A stretch of 64,000 bases of DNA from Acinetobacter sp. WCHAc010034 (lineage in GTDB: Bacteria > Pseudomonadota > Gammaproteobacteria > Pseudomonadales > Moraxellaceae): contig NZ_CP032279.1 in NCBI RefSeq assembly GCF_001696615.3, forward strand, positions 1 to 64,000, given 5' to 3'. Both the position numbers and the translations under genes were made by a program. This document shows, in pieces, positions 27,304 through 35,007 of the stretch. The stretch's first letter is position 1. Each line of letters opens with the position of its first letter. The notes under the pieces are model-generated. The model was not told the DNA's origin. It searched no databases and saw nothing but the letters and a program-made list of their open reading frames with translations.

Positions 27304-27572
27304 TTTCAGCTCAAACCGCCTTTGGTGCAAAGGCTCAGTACATAGACGCAGACAGGAGAATAAACGGCGCGATTATACGCCTTTTTTCTGACCGGCAAGC
27401 GTCAAATAGGCGGGCAGTTTCATTATATTTTGTAATGCGGCCAAGCGCTTCGGGCGGCTGAGGCTTTGGCTTATTCATATCAGTTTATATGCGCGCGAAT
27501 ATCATGCAATTGCTGCAGTAAAAGCGCATCCGCTCCGGCGGAGCGTTGGCTGTATTCCTTGAGCAGATAAAA
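27304..27572. other. Intergenic stretch without a supported gene
   Basis: I see no coding frame with a ribosome site here. It separates two minus-strand units. Confidence 0.4.
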
Positions 27573-27606
27573 AAAGCTGAACCCTGCATAAACAGGATTC
27601 AGCTTT
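27573..27606 (-). terminator. Terminator of the RHH/Lys-rich operon
   Basis: The stem AAAGCTGAA/TTCAGCTTT plus CCTG/CAGG is followed by a U-run on the minus strand. Confidence 0.75.
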
Positions 27607-27610
27607 GGAA

Positions 27611-27646
27611 GGCTGTTTTGAATATGCAGGGATATTCAAAACAGTC
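27611..27646 (-). other. Long stable hairpin upstream of the terminator
   Basis: A 15-nt arm, GGCTGTTTTGAATAT, pairs with ATATTCAAAACAGTC around a 6-nt loop (one G-T pair). It sits between the stop of the 37-residue gene and its terminator, so the mRNA carries two successive 3' hairpins. Confidence 0.6.
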
Positions 27647-27665
27647 CTAGCTTAAGTAATGATGA

Positions 27666-27779
27666 TTACTTTTGTTTTTTCAGTTTCTTCTGCAGCTTTT
27701 TCAGCTTGCCTTCATGTTTGGAAATTTTTTCCAGACGCGCTTTGATTTTCTGTTTAAGAGATTTAACTTGCTTAGACAT
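27666..27779 (-). CDS. 37-residue Lys-rich coiled-coil-like protein
   Basis: The minus-strand frame starts ATG 27779 after an excellent AAGGAGTGACATT ribosome site. It encodes MSKQVKSLKQKIKARLEK followed by ISKHEGKLKKLQKKLKKQK. About half of the residues are Lys, Arg or Gln, with heptad-like Leu/Ile spacing, suggesting a basic helix that may bind nucleic acid. It begins 4 bp after the ribbon-helix-helix gene, so the two are translationally linked. It is too short for family assignment. Confidence 0.65.
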   Translation of the reverse strand: MSKQVKSLKQKIKARLEKISKHEGKLKKLQKKLKKQK

Positions 27780-27783
27780 AATG

Positions 27784-27978
27784 TCACTCCTTAGTCTGAG
27801 TTTCCGCTGACTGATGTTTTTTGATAAAACTGCGGATAAATTTTCTTAATTCTCTGGCGGCGCTTGTATCCAAATGTTCACATAAGTGAACGAATTCATC
27901 ACGCTCGGCAGTATTAATGCGAATTAAGAGTTGACCATCTTTTTTATTGGCTTTTGTCTTTTTGGGCAGTTCAGTCAT
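27784..27978 (-). CDS. Small ribbon-helix-helix-like regulator
   Basis: The 64-residue protein has a Lys-rich tail (TELPKKTKANKKDG), then a beta strand QLLIRINTAERDEF and two helices, the layout of Arc/CopG-type repressors. Its promoter carries the perfect palindrome TGTATATACA, consistent with autoregulation. It is the first gene of a two-gene operon with a 37-residue basic protein. A role as an antitoxin-type regulator is possible but the partner does not resemble a known toxin. Confidence 0.6.
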   Translation of the reverse strand: MTELPKKTKANKKDGQLLIRINTAERDEFVHLCEHLDTSAARELRKFIRSFIKKHQSAETQTKE

Positions 27979-28009
27979 AACGTTTTATTCCCAAAGGCAA
28001 TAATCAAAA

Positions 28010-28047
28010 TGTATATACAATATATATGCACTTTTAAATTAAGTCAA
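28010..28047 (-). promoter_or_regulatory. Promoter and candidate operator of the RHH operon
   Basis: On the minus strand, -35 TTGACT (28042-28047), a 17-bp spacer and -10 TATATT (28019-28024) are followed by the palindrome TGTATATACA (28010-28019), which overlaps the -10 edge. Confidence 0.7.
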
Positions 28048-28557
28048 GCTGGGTGAGTTTAGAAATATTTAAAAATTAATAATTTACTGAATAATGCAGT
28101 ATTCATAAATTATAGGCCTGCTTCATTTAAGCTTCAATTCAGCGCTGCTGAACGCCCTGATAAGCCCGCATTTAGGCTGTTCTGCGGCTTTCAGGCATGG
28201 CTGAATATTCAGCAGCCTGCGCCGTGGTTTAGGGCCATTTTTTAGCATCATTGCCAGAATGGAATTTCATAAAGCAGCTGATGGATGCATATATTTTTGC
28301 CGCTGCTCAGCATTTATTTGCTTAATGTTCAAAATAGGCGTAGTATGCGGGCCTTCCTATGCAGGAGAGCGGTTGCGCTCAGGAATTGAAGGTGTTGCTT
28401 CAAATCCGGATTCTGCATCTTATATATCTGCTAATGTAAATCCCGTAAGTTTAATTTTAGGCCGAGCTGCCTTTTCCTATCATCAGTATTATAAAATTCT
28501 GTCTGTTGATTTTAATAATTAATTACTGCTCCGTTTTACAAAAGCTCAATTAAATGA
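28048..28557. other. Intergenic stretch, one doubtful ORF
   Basis: An open frame from ATG 28325 to 28522 begins MFKIGVVCGPSYAGERLRS but lacks a ribosome site and a recognisable domain. It may be a gene remnant. Nothing else is evident. Confidence 0.3.
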
Positions 28558-28788
28558 GTGTTTAAATTGAATCAATCAAATGGCTGGATTACAGCCACTG
28601 CCGTAAATGGCGACCAAATCCGTGTAAAAATCGTTCCTCTGAAGCGCCAGCAGCGAAACCCAAGCGGCATGAGCTGGGTTGAAGTCGGCAAGAAAATTGA
28701 ATTGGAAACCGGTGAAGACCGCCAGTTTAATTTTGATGGCCGGTCTTTTTACCTTGGGCTGAATCAGCTGTATCGGGTTGCTGTGTAG
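28558..28788 (+). CDS. Small hypothetical protein
   Basis: The product has 76 residues from GTG 28558 or 73 from TTG 28567. It has a regular beta-rich pattern (GWITATAVNGDQIRVKIVPL, then FNFDGRSFYLGLNQLYRVAV), and looks like a genuine small cytoplasmic protein. No ATG is available. A terminator follows at 28875. Its family is not recognised. Confidence 0.5.
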   Translation: MFKLNQSNGWITATAVNGDQIRVKIVPLKRQQRNPSGMSWVEVGKKIELETGEDRQFNFDGRSFYLGLNQLYRVAV

Positions 28789-28874
28789 CTGCCGTATTTT
28801 GCATTGTTGAATTGCCTGCTGCTCCGGCAGCGGGAAATTTGCTGCAAATTAGATAAAAGCTCACCGAAAGGTGT

Positions 28875-28910
28875 AATGCCTGTCAGTTAAGAAATTGACT
28901 GGCATTTTTT
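28875..28910 (+). terminator. Rho-independent terminator
   Basis: The stem AATGCC-GTCA pairs with TGAC-GGCATT with one internal T/T mismatch, and six T residues follow. Confidence 0.75.
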
Positions 28911-29008
28911 AAAATTCTAGAACTTTTTAAATATAGATAATATTCTTTAAAAACAATTATATATTGTACTTTGGTAAAATTGGATAATTTATGCGCTCTT
29001 AAGTTTCG

Positions 29009-29182
29009 GCACTTGCACTGCCTCATTTTTGCTTTAAAAATTTCAATGCCTTTGCGCAGGCAAGCCCCGACTTTGGAAAGACCCAAAGTCGGCAAAAGTC
29101 TTTTGTTGCCCATACACGGCATCCCTGCCGTGATGGGCAACGTGCGGCATCCATGCCGCAGCGCGTATCCAAAGTTTGCTTT
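29009..29182 (+). repeat. Dispersed repeat copy B with three hairpins
   Basis: This copy matches copy A (13714-13887). Stem 1 (29067-29092, CCGACTTTGG) differs from copy A at two positions, and both changes are matched on the opposite arm. Stem 2 (29105-29141) and stem 3 (29144-29159) are conserved while the loop of stem 2 varies. Confidence 0.8.
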
Positions 29183-29366
29183 TAACTATGGGACAGCAAT
29201 AATGGTTCTAAATATCGAATTTAAAAACGGTAAGATTCCGCCGTAAATAGTCAAAATTTAAGGAATTTATATTGAAATTCCTTAACTGATCAGCATTAAC
29301 CAAAAGGTGGGCTTTTTGCATTTTTAGGTTATTCTTCAATTATCTAAAGTTTTGAGTAGAGCAAGC

Positions 29367-29882
29367 ATGGCCGTGCCTCAGAATAAACAGGAACTTATAA
29401 GCGCAATTAATCTGAACTTTGAAAAACTGCTTAAAGAACTGAACAGCATTCCCGCTGATCTGGCTGAAGAAAAGACCATGGATGGCCATGTGAAGGGAAT
29501 GCAAATGAGCGTTTGCAATCTTGTGGCTTACCTGCTTGGGTGGAATCAATTGGTGCTGAAATGGCTGGAAAAGGACGCCGCCCGGCAGGCCATCGATTTT
29601 CCTGAATCTGGATTTAAGTGGAATGAACTGGGAAAATTGGCGCAGAAATTCTACTGTGACTATGAGGGTTTAGATCTTCACAGCCTGCTGGAAAAACTGA
29701 TGGAGGCCAAGCAAAAGATAGTTCAGATCATTGAAAATAAAGATAATCATGAGCTATATGGGCGAGCGTGGCATGCGCAGTGGAGCATGGGTCGGATGAT
29801 TCAATTCAATACATCTTCACCTTACAGCAATGCCCGGGCAAGATTGAGGAAATGGCTGAAACTGCAAAGCCTGGCGCAGTAA
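29367..29882 (+). CDS. ClbS/DfsB-family four-helix-bundle protein
   Basis: The 171-residue protein starts MAVPQNKQELISAINLNFEK and shows the DinB-like four-helix pattern of DUF1706: LVAYLLGWNQLVLKWLEKD in the middle and WSMGRMIQFNTSSPYSNAR near the end. ClbS itself protects E. coli from colibactin by opening its cyclopropane; most relatives have no known substrate. The frame opens at 29352 with TTG, but ATG 29367 fits the family start. It is a single gene with its own terminator. Confidence 0.85.
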   Translation: MAVPQNKQELISAINLNFEKLLKELNSIPADLAEEKTMDGHVKGMQMSVCNLVAYLLGWNQLVLKWLEKDAARQAIDFPESGFKWNELGKLAQKFYCDYEGLDLHSLLEKLMEAKQKIVQIIENKDNHELYGRAWHAQWSMGRMIQFNTSSPYSNARARLRKWLKLQSLAQ

Positions 29883-30051
29883 TTAGGCAGAATCGGCATT
29901 TTAAAATTGCGCTGCACGGCTGTTAATTCAGATGCTGCCGGGAACTTAAGGCGGGCCAGCCGCGGTTTACGCAAATGGCATTTTTAGCCAATGTAGCAAT
30001 ATGTAAATACATACAAAATAGCCAGCTGAAACAGTTTGCTGCTTCTTTTTA

Positions 30052-30072
30052 GCCGCATTTTGCGGTTTTTTC
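30052..30072 (+). terminator. Terminator downstream of the ClbS-like gene
   Basis: The small stem CCGCA/TGCGG is followed by six T residues. It lies about 170 bp after the stop. Confidence 0.55.
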
Positions 30073-30132
30073 ATTCTCTTTTGAGAATTCCTCCCATATC
30101 CCTCAAGCAGGGATGCATATAAGGACAACTTC

Positions 30133-30258
30133 ATGCTGCAATTTCTGCGCAAGTTATTTTGCATACATACTTTTGATTACGAATCAGACATTTTTATTCA
30201 AGCTGAATGCCGGAAGTGCGGAAAAGAGAAAGACAGCGCGTCAAAATCGGAAGAGTAA
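30133..30258 (+). CDS. 41-residue protein with a CxxC pair
   Basis: ATG 30133 has a good AAGGACAACTTC ribosome site. The product MLQFLRKLFCIHTFDY continues to a CRKCGK motif and an acidic-basic tail (KEKDSASKSEE). The pattern (K-L-F-C, then about 16 residues, then C-x-x-C-G) resembles small phage zinc-ribbon proteins of the DUF1660 type, but the match is only by eye. It stands alone between a terminator and the next gene. Confidence 0.5.
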   Translation: MLQFLRKLFCIHTFDYESDIFIQAECRKCGKEKDSASKSEE

Positions 30259-30379
30259 TTTTCAAAATCATTGCATCGTTTTGCCGGCCGGCGCCAGAGG
30301 AGCGGTAATGCGCGTCCGCTCTGAAAAATGCAGTTTAATTTGCTATGCTATGGCCATGACAAAAATATAGACTTTATTG

Positions 30380-30697
30380 ATGAAAAAAATTGTTCTATTA
30401 GGCATCTGCCTTGCTTCCAGCCTGACTTTCGCTGCCGGTCAAGACACCGACGCATGCAATGAGCTTGCAGATCTGGCTGCCGCCGTAATGCAGCAAAGGC
30501 AGGATGGCGTTCCCTTGGAAACGCAGGAAAGAATTGCCCTGGAGTTTGAAGACGAATCCAAAGCATTGTATGAAGAAATCGTGCAAGCCTCGTATGAGCA
30601 GCCGATCTACCGTACAGACTTGGTCAAGCAGCAGAGTGTTGAGAAAATCCGGAAACAGTATTTTGAGCTTTGCATGGCGGCTGAAAAAGTCCATTGA
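30380..30697 (+). CDS. Exported protein of unknown function
   Basis: The 105-residue precursor has a signal peptide (MKKIVLLGICLASSLTFAA). The mature part is helical and acidic, with one Cys near each end (DACNELADLAA and YFELCMAAEK), which could form a disulfide. ATG 30380 follows TTTATTG. The protein is probably periplasmic; no family is recognised. Confidence 0.65.
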   Translation: MKKIVLLGICLASSLTFAAGQDTDACNELADLAAAVMQQRQDGVPLETQERIALEFEDESKALYEEIVQASYEQPIYRTDLVKQQSVEKIRKQYFELCMAAEKVH

Positions 30698-31202
30698 TTG
30701 AAGATGCGCCCTTAAAGCTTGCTGTTTCGCCGTTAAAGCCTTTGGATGCGCGGGCGGCAGGACTTTCCCGTCAGGGCAAGGACGCCGTGTCTGTATCCTC
30801 AAGGGTAGTGCAGACCTGAATTTTTAGCAGCCTTATAAACGTTAAGCTTTTAAAATGTGCTTGCAATAAAAAATACAGGTAATTGATGGGCTCTTAGATT
30901 TTAGTGCTTGCATTGCCTCAGTTTTCCCTTAGAAGTTTAAATGCCTAAGCCTTTCGCTGCCCATGCACAGCATCCATGCCGCACCCGTGTATCCGAATTA
31001 TAACCTGTCCTCAAAGGCGCTTTTTGCTGCCTGCAGAAAGCGCTTAAAGCCTTCTAATACATTGCCATTTTATGCGCCGGATGATCATTCCAAAATAAGA
31101 AAAGCCATTTTAAAATTCAGCCAAGAAGTAAAAATGTCCAAATAAATCATATCTTAAAATTTAAACATATGATAAAAAATAAGCATAATAAAGGATAGGA
31201 TT
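30698..31202. other. Intergenic stretch holding repeat copy C
   Basis: No gene is supported. The open frame at 30963-31145 lies largely in repeat-derived sequence and lacks a ribosome site. Confidence 0.4.
30903..31000 (+). repeat. Degenerate, internally deleted copy C of the hairpin repeat
   Basis: It keeps the left end (GTGCTTGCATTGCCTCA) and the right end (CATCCATGCCGCACCCG, then TATCCGAA) but has lost hairpin 1 and most of hairpin 2. Confidence 0.65.
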
Positions 31203-31958
31203 ATGAACATTAAAAAGTATTTATATCTTTCATTTGGCGTTTTGTTCAGCCAGGCCGCGGCCGCCGGCAGCTTTGCTGAAACTTTTGAAGGCGCTCCTAA
31301 ACTGAATCTTAATTTATATGTATTTGCCGCCGATGTAGACGGCTCAATTGGCAAAGGAAATGCCAAATATGATGTCGATCAGCCATTCAAGGAAACCGTC
31401 AAAGAGCTTGATGAATCGTATATGGCGCATGTTGATCTAAGCAAAGGCAAGTGGGGCATATACGCAGACCGGCAGATGGTTAAAACCTCGCAGGATAGGC
31501 AGGCAATGCATCTGCCTGTTGCTGTGCATACCAAGCTGGAGCAAAACAGCTACGGCGCATATTACCAGGCATACGTTTCACCGGAGCTGACAGCAAAAAA
31601 TCAGCCTAAACTGATTGTAGAGCCGACGATTGGCGTGCACCGCACAGAAGCCAAAGCAGCGCTGGCGGTTTTAAATCAATCTGCAGAAACAGAAGCCTCG
31701 TGGAATGAATTCTTTTGGGGCTCGCGCTTTAAATATAATTTTAATTCGCCCTGGAATTTGGCATCTGAAGTGACTTTTGGCGCAGAAAATACCCACTCTG
31801 CGCAGGCGTATTTGGGCTACAGGATTCCAGTATTTGACCGGGCGCTGAATGTACGGGCAGGCTACCGCTATTTTGAACAAGACTATAAATCCAGCAATTT
31901 CCATTGGGAAATCCGCCAGCATGGCCCGGTGATTGGCATCAATTTACCTATTTTTTAA
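31203..31958 (+). CDS. Outer-membrane beta-barrel protein
   Basis: The 251-residue precursor has a signal peptide ending QAAAAGS. Alternating hydrophobic beta segments fill the rest (KLNLNLYVFAADVDGSIG, AYLGYRIPVFDRALNVRAGY) and it ends VIGINLPIF, with a terminal Phe as in barrel proteins. It precedes the amide hydrolase gene by 12 bp on the same strand, so the two are probably co-transcribed. Its function is unknown; it could admit the hydrolase substrate or act in acyl-homoserine or bile-salt handling (inference). Confidence 0.75.
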   Translation: MNIKKYLYLSFGVLFSQAAAAGSFAETFEGAPKLNLNLYVFAADVDGSIGKGNAKYDVDQPFKETVKELDESYMAHVDLSKGKWGIYADRQMVKTSQDRQAMHLPVAVHTKLEQNSYGAYYQAYVSPELTAKNQPKLIVEPTIGVHRTEAKAALAVLNQSAETEASWNEFFWGSRFKYNFNSPWNLASEVTFGAENTHSAQAYLGYRIPVFDRALNVRAGYRYFEQDYKSSNFHWEIRQHGPVIGINLPIF

Positions 31959-31970
31959 GAGGATGACATA

Positions 31971-33017
31971 ATGAATAATGCATTAAAAAAAGTATTGTTT
32001 GCTGCCGGCCTTATGGTTGCGGCGGAGATGGCTGCAGCATGTACGCGTGTAGTCTATCTTGGGGATAATGATGTCATTACAGCCCGCTCAATGGACTGGA
32101 AGCAGGAGACTGGAACAGATCTATGGATTTTGCCAAGCAAGGTTAAGCGCACTGGTTTAGCGGGTCCAAAGTCAATTCAGTGGACATCTAAATACGGCAG
32201 CGTTGTAGCAACCGGTTATGATGTCGCTACAACAGATGGCGTCAATGAAAAAGGCTTAGCTGCAAATTTATTATGGCTGGTAGAATCAGACTATCCAGAT
32301 GCTAAAACCAATAAAAAGCCGCCATTGAGCATTTCATTATGGGCGCAGTATGTACTTGATAACTATGCAACTGTAGATGAGGCTGTTAAAGCGCTGGAAA
32401 AAGAGCCGTTCATTGTTGTAACAGATGTAGTGCCTGGCGACAAGCGGTTAACTACCCTGCATTTATCGATCTCTGATGCATCTGGCGACAGCGCCATTAT
32501 TGAGTATATTGGCGGAAAACAGGTGATTCACCATAGCCGTGAATATCAGGTCATGACGAACTCGCCGACATTTGACCAGCAGCTTGCGCTGAATGCTTAC
32601 TGGCAGAAAATTGGCGGAACAGTAATGCTGCCGGGAACCAACCGCGCTTCTGACCGCTTTGCCCGCGCTTCGTTTTATATTGACGCTATTCCTAAAAATG
32701 CCAGTCATGAACACTCTTTAGCGAGTGTTTTCGGTGTGATTCGAAATGTATCTGTTCCTTTTGGCCTTAACACAGCAGAAGAACCGAATATATCTTCTAC
32801 ACGCTGGCGCACTGTTGTAGACCACAAGCGCGGCCTGTATTTCTTTGAATCTGCAGTATCGCCAAATACGTTTTGGGTCGATTTGAAAGACATCAATTTC
32901 AATAATGGCCAGACCCGCAAGCTTGAATTGGGCCCGGATCAGGCAAAAGTATATGCAGGAAAGGCCAATGCATCCTTTAAAACGGCAAAACCTTTTGAAT
33001 TTCTCGGTATCCAGTAA
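31971..33017 (+). CDS. Choloylglycine hydrolase / penicillin V acylase-family amide hydrolase
   Basis: This Ntn-hydrolase has 348 residues. A signal peptide ends MAAA directly before Cys 24, which becomes the N-terminal nucleophile. Family landmarks follow: TARSMDWKQE, NEKGLAANLLWL, and QVMTNSPTFDQQ. Gram-negative members cleave penicillin V or acyl-homoserine lactones more than bile salts, and the protein acts in the periplasm. Strong AAGAGGATGACATA precedes the ATG. A clear terminator follows. Confidence 0.9.
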   Translation: MNNALKKVLFAAGLMVAAEMAAACTRVVYLGDNDVITARSMDWKQETGTDLWILPSKVKRTGLAGPKSIQWTSKYGSVVATGYDVATTDGVNEKGLAANLLWLVESDYPDAKTNKKPPLSISLWAQYVLDNYATVDEAVKALEKEPFIVVTDVVPGDKRLTTLHLSISDASGDSAIIEYIGGKQVIHHSREYQVMTNSPTFDQQLALNAYWQKIGGTVMLPGTNRASDRFARASFYIDAIPKNASHEHSLASVFGVIRNVSVPFGLNTAEEPNISSTRWRTVVDHKRGLYFFESAVSPNTFWVDLKDINFNNGQTRKLELGPDQAKVYAGKANASFKTAKPFEFLGIQ

Positions 33018-33048
33018 TTCAGCCTGAACTTTCGCTTATTTTTGAATT

Positions 33049-33074
33049 AAACCTATCGCAAGATAGGTTTTTTA
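33049..33074 (+). terminator. Terminator of the barrel/amide-hydrolase operon
   Basis: The stem AAACCTATC/GATAGGTTT with a GCAA tetraloop is followed by a T-run. Confidence 0.85.
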
Positions 33075-33168
33075 ATGCTCATCAAGATGCTTCATGGGAA
33101 TAGGGTGAAGCCATTTAAGTTTTCATACAGAAACTGATTAATACTGAAGTTTGCCCTTCAAAGCTTTA

Positions 33169-33218
33169 TTGCAAAATGCGATATTTGCTATATACTGTTT
33201 CTATAGCAAAATGCGATA
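33169..33218 (+). promoter_or_regulatory. higBA promoter with direct and inverted operator repeats
   Basis: TTGCAA (33169-33174), a 16-bp spacer and TATACT (33191-33196) form the promoter. The direct repeat GCAAAATGCGATA occurs at 33171-33183 and 33206-33218, and TTTGCTATA is inverted as TATAGCAAA around the -10. This suits binding by HigA or HigBA. Confidence 0.7.
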
Positions 33219-33224
33219 GATCTT

Positions 33225-33515
33225 ATGCATGTGATCACCCACGCCAAAATTCTGGAAGCAATCGAAAAGTGGCCGCAGGCTGAAACGGCATTAGATGGCT
33301 GGTATCGAATAATTAAAGCAAATGATCCTAAAGATTTTGCAGATATGAAGCATTATTTTCCTGCTGTTGATAAGGTTGGAAAATTTCATGTATTTGATAT
33401 AGGCGGAAATAAAATCAGATTGATTGCTGTGGTTATGTATCAGGCAAAACGGCTGTATATCCGTCATGTTCTATCTCATAAAGAGTACGATAAAGGTCAT
33501 TGGAAGGAGGGTTAA
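33225..33515 (+). CDS. higB: HigB-type mRNA interferase toxin
   Basis: The 96-residue RelE-fold toxin of the HigB family starts MHVITHAKILEAIEKWPQA and holds VFDIGGNKIRLIAVV, YIRHVLSHKEYDKGHW. Toxins of this type cut mRNA at the ribosome. The toxin gene precedes the antitoxin, as is usual for hig loci. The higA start is 1 bp after its stop. Confidence 0.92.
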   Translation: MHVITHAKILEAIEKWPQAETALDGWYRIIKANDPKDFADMKHYFPAVDKVGKFHVFDIGGNKIRLIAVVMYQAKRLYIRHVLSHKEYDKGHWKEG

Positions 33516-33516
33516 C

Positions 33517-33918
33517 ATGAATGCAATGATTAAGCAGGCGGTTGATCACTGGCGCTATGTTGCCCCATTGCTCAGCAAGCCGGAAAATGACCAGGACTTT
33601 CATGCGCTGATTGAGGCGCTGGATGAGCTTTTGGATATTGCCGGGGATGATGAAACGCATCCTTTAATCGGGTTAATCCATCAGCTTGGCGACTTGGTTT
33701 CTGCCTACGAAAATGAACACCTGCCTATGCCTAAAGGCGACGGGCGCGCAGCGCTGGCTTTTTTGATGGCACAGCAGGGGCTGAGCCAATCTGACCTGCC
33801 CGAGGTGGCGGCGCAATCCGTCATTTCAGAGATACTAAGCGGCAAGCGCCAGCTCAATATCCGCCATATTAAAGCGCTGTCTGAACGCTTTAATGTTTCA
33901 GCGGATACTTTTTTCTAA
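33517..33918 (+). CDS. higA: HigA-type antitoxin with C-terminal HTH
   Basis: The 133-residue protein has a C-terminal helix-turn-helix (LSQSDLPEVAAQSVISEILS, then NIRHIKALSERFNVSADTFF) and an acidic N-terminal part that should bind HigB. The open frame extends upstream to 33424 inside higB, but ATG 33517 has a near-perfect GGAAGGAGGG site. A terminator closes the pair. Confidence 0.92.
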   Translation: MNAMIKQAVDHWRYVAPLLSKPENDQDFHALIEALDELLDIAGDDETHPLIGLIHQLGDLVSAYENEHLPMPKGDGRAALAFLMAQQGLSQSDLPEVAAQSVISEILSGKRQLNIRHIKALSERFNVSADTFF

Positions 33919-33940
33919 TGCTTTCTTTCATGTAAATGCT

Positions 33941-33966
33941 TAAAGCGCCCTAAGGCGCTTTATTTA
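33941..33966 (+). terminator. Terminator of higBA
   Basis: The perfect 8-bp stem AAAGCGCC/GGCGCTTT has a CTAA loop and is followed by a short T/A run. Confidence 0.75.
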
Positions 33967-34025
33967 TAATTTTATAGCTTACTGAAATTAATTGATTTTT
34001 ATGCGATTCTCGGGTGTGTTTCCAG

Positions 34026-34745
34026 CTACATATTCCTGTCAGCCATAGCAGGCATTAATATTTCTTTGATACAGGCTGCTTTTGTGGTCGAGATGATAAA
34101 AAGAATGGCCTGTATTGCGTCAGATAAGGGAATGAGGGAAGAATCAGTTTCTTCCAGTATTTGAGCCGCAGGAACATCAATATCATAGTCTGAGGCAAGG
34201 TAGCCTAAATTTAAAACACTTACCCCTATGGCGTCTTCACGCAATATTTCTCTCAGCGACTGCGCTATTCCCCGCAAAGCGAACTTTGTCGCGGAAAAAA
34301 CGACTTCCGATCCATTGTGATTATCAACGCCCCATGTTGAGCCGATCAGAATTATTTTTGCATTATCCGATAATTTTAAGTTTTCAATCAGCAATTGAAT
34401 GGACTGAATGCATGAAGTGATATTGGTATGAATGATATTATGAATTTCGAGTGGCGGGATTTCATTGAAATTATAATGATCTGTAAACGCCGTGCTTTCC
34501 CATATGCCGACATTATAAATGAGGACATCTATTTTCTCCCTGCCTATGTGCTGCTTTATGGCGGCTGCAGCTTGATTAGGGGAGGACAGGTCAGCATTAA
34601 TCCAATTTAAATGGGGCAAGCTGTCCGGTTCAGTCCGGGAAACACCGTAGACTTTATCTGCAGGCTGCGGCACTTTTTGCACAATGGCTTTTCCCAGGCC
34701 TTTACTCACGCCATAAACCAGAAATGTTTTATGCGGCTTATTCAT
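34026..34745 (-). CDS. SDR-family oxidoreductase with Phe at the catalytic Tyr position
   Basis: The 239-residue Rossmann protein has the classical short-chain dehydrogenase frame: GVSKGLG (cofactor loop, near residue 13), YNVGIW for NAG, ILIGSTWG for the Ser region, and FSATKFALRG where YxxxK is expected. The Tyr codon position reads TTT (Phe), a single-base change, so dehydrogenase activity may be lost or altered. It is a single gene; function is unknown. Confidence 0.85.
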   Translation of the reverse strand: MNKPHKTFLVYGVSKGLGKAIVQKVPQPADKVYGVSRTEPDSLPHLNWINADLSSPNQAAAAIKQHIGREKIDVLIYNVGIWESTAFTDHYNFNEIPPLEIHNIIHTNITSCIQSIQLLIENLKLSDNAKIILIGSTWGVDNHNGSEVVFSATKFALRGIAQSLREILREDAIGVSVLNLGYLASDYDIDVPAAQILEETDSSLIPLSDAIQAILFIISTTKAACIKEILMPAMADRNM

Positions 34746-34968
34746 TTATACGCTCATTATTTGGAAAACAGGCTGATTCTAAAACCTGAAGTTAACTTGA
34801 GGTCAAGGCTTAATTAAAAATGCATATTGGAATGCGGCCCGGCGGTGATATATAAATTTTAGGCTAGATTTGAAAGCTGCTGCAGAGCATATTTCTATTG
34901 CTGAAATGAATACCATTGATGCAGGATTATCTTTTCATCCATTAAAATATTAAAGCGCTATTTAGGCC

Positions 34969-34990
34969 AAAACCTCACTGATTAGGTTTT
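34969..34990 (-). terminator. Hairpin downstream of the carbonic anhydrase gene
   Basis: The stem AAAACCT/AGGTTTT lies about 20 bp beyond the minus-strand stop. The stem is short and the U-run modest. Confidence 0.45.
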
Positions 34991-35007
34991 CTGCCGCTGC
35001 TTGCATA

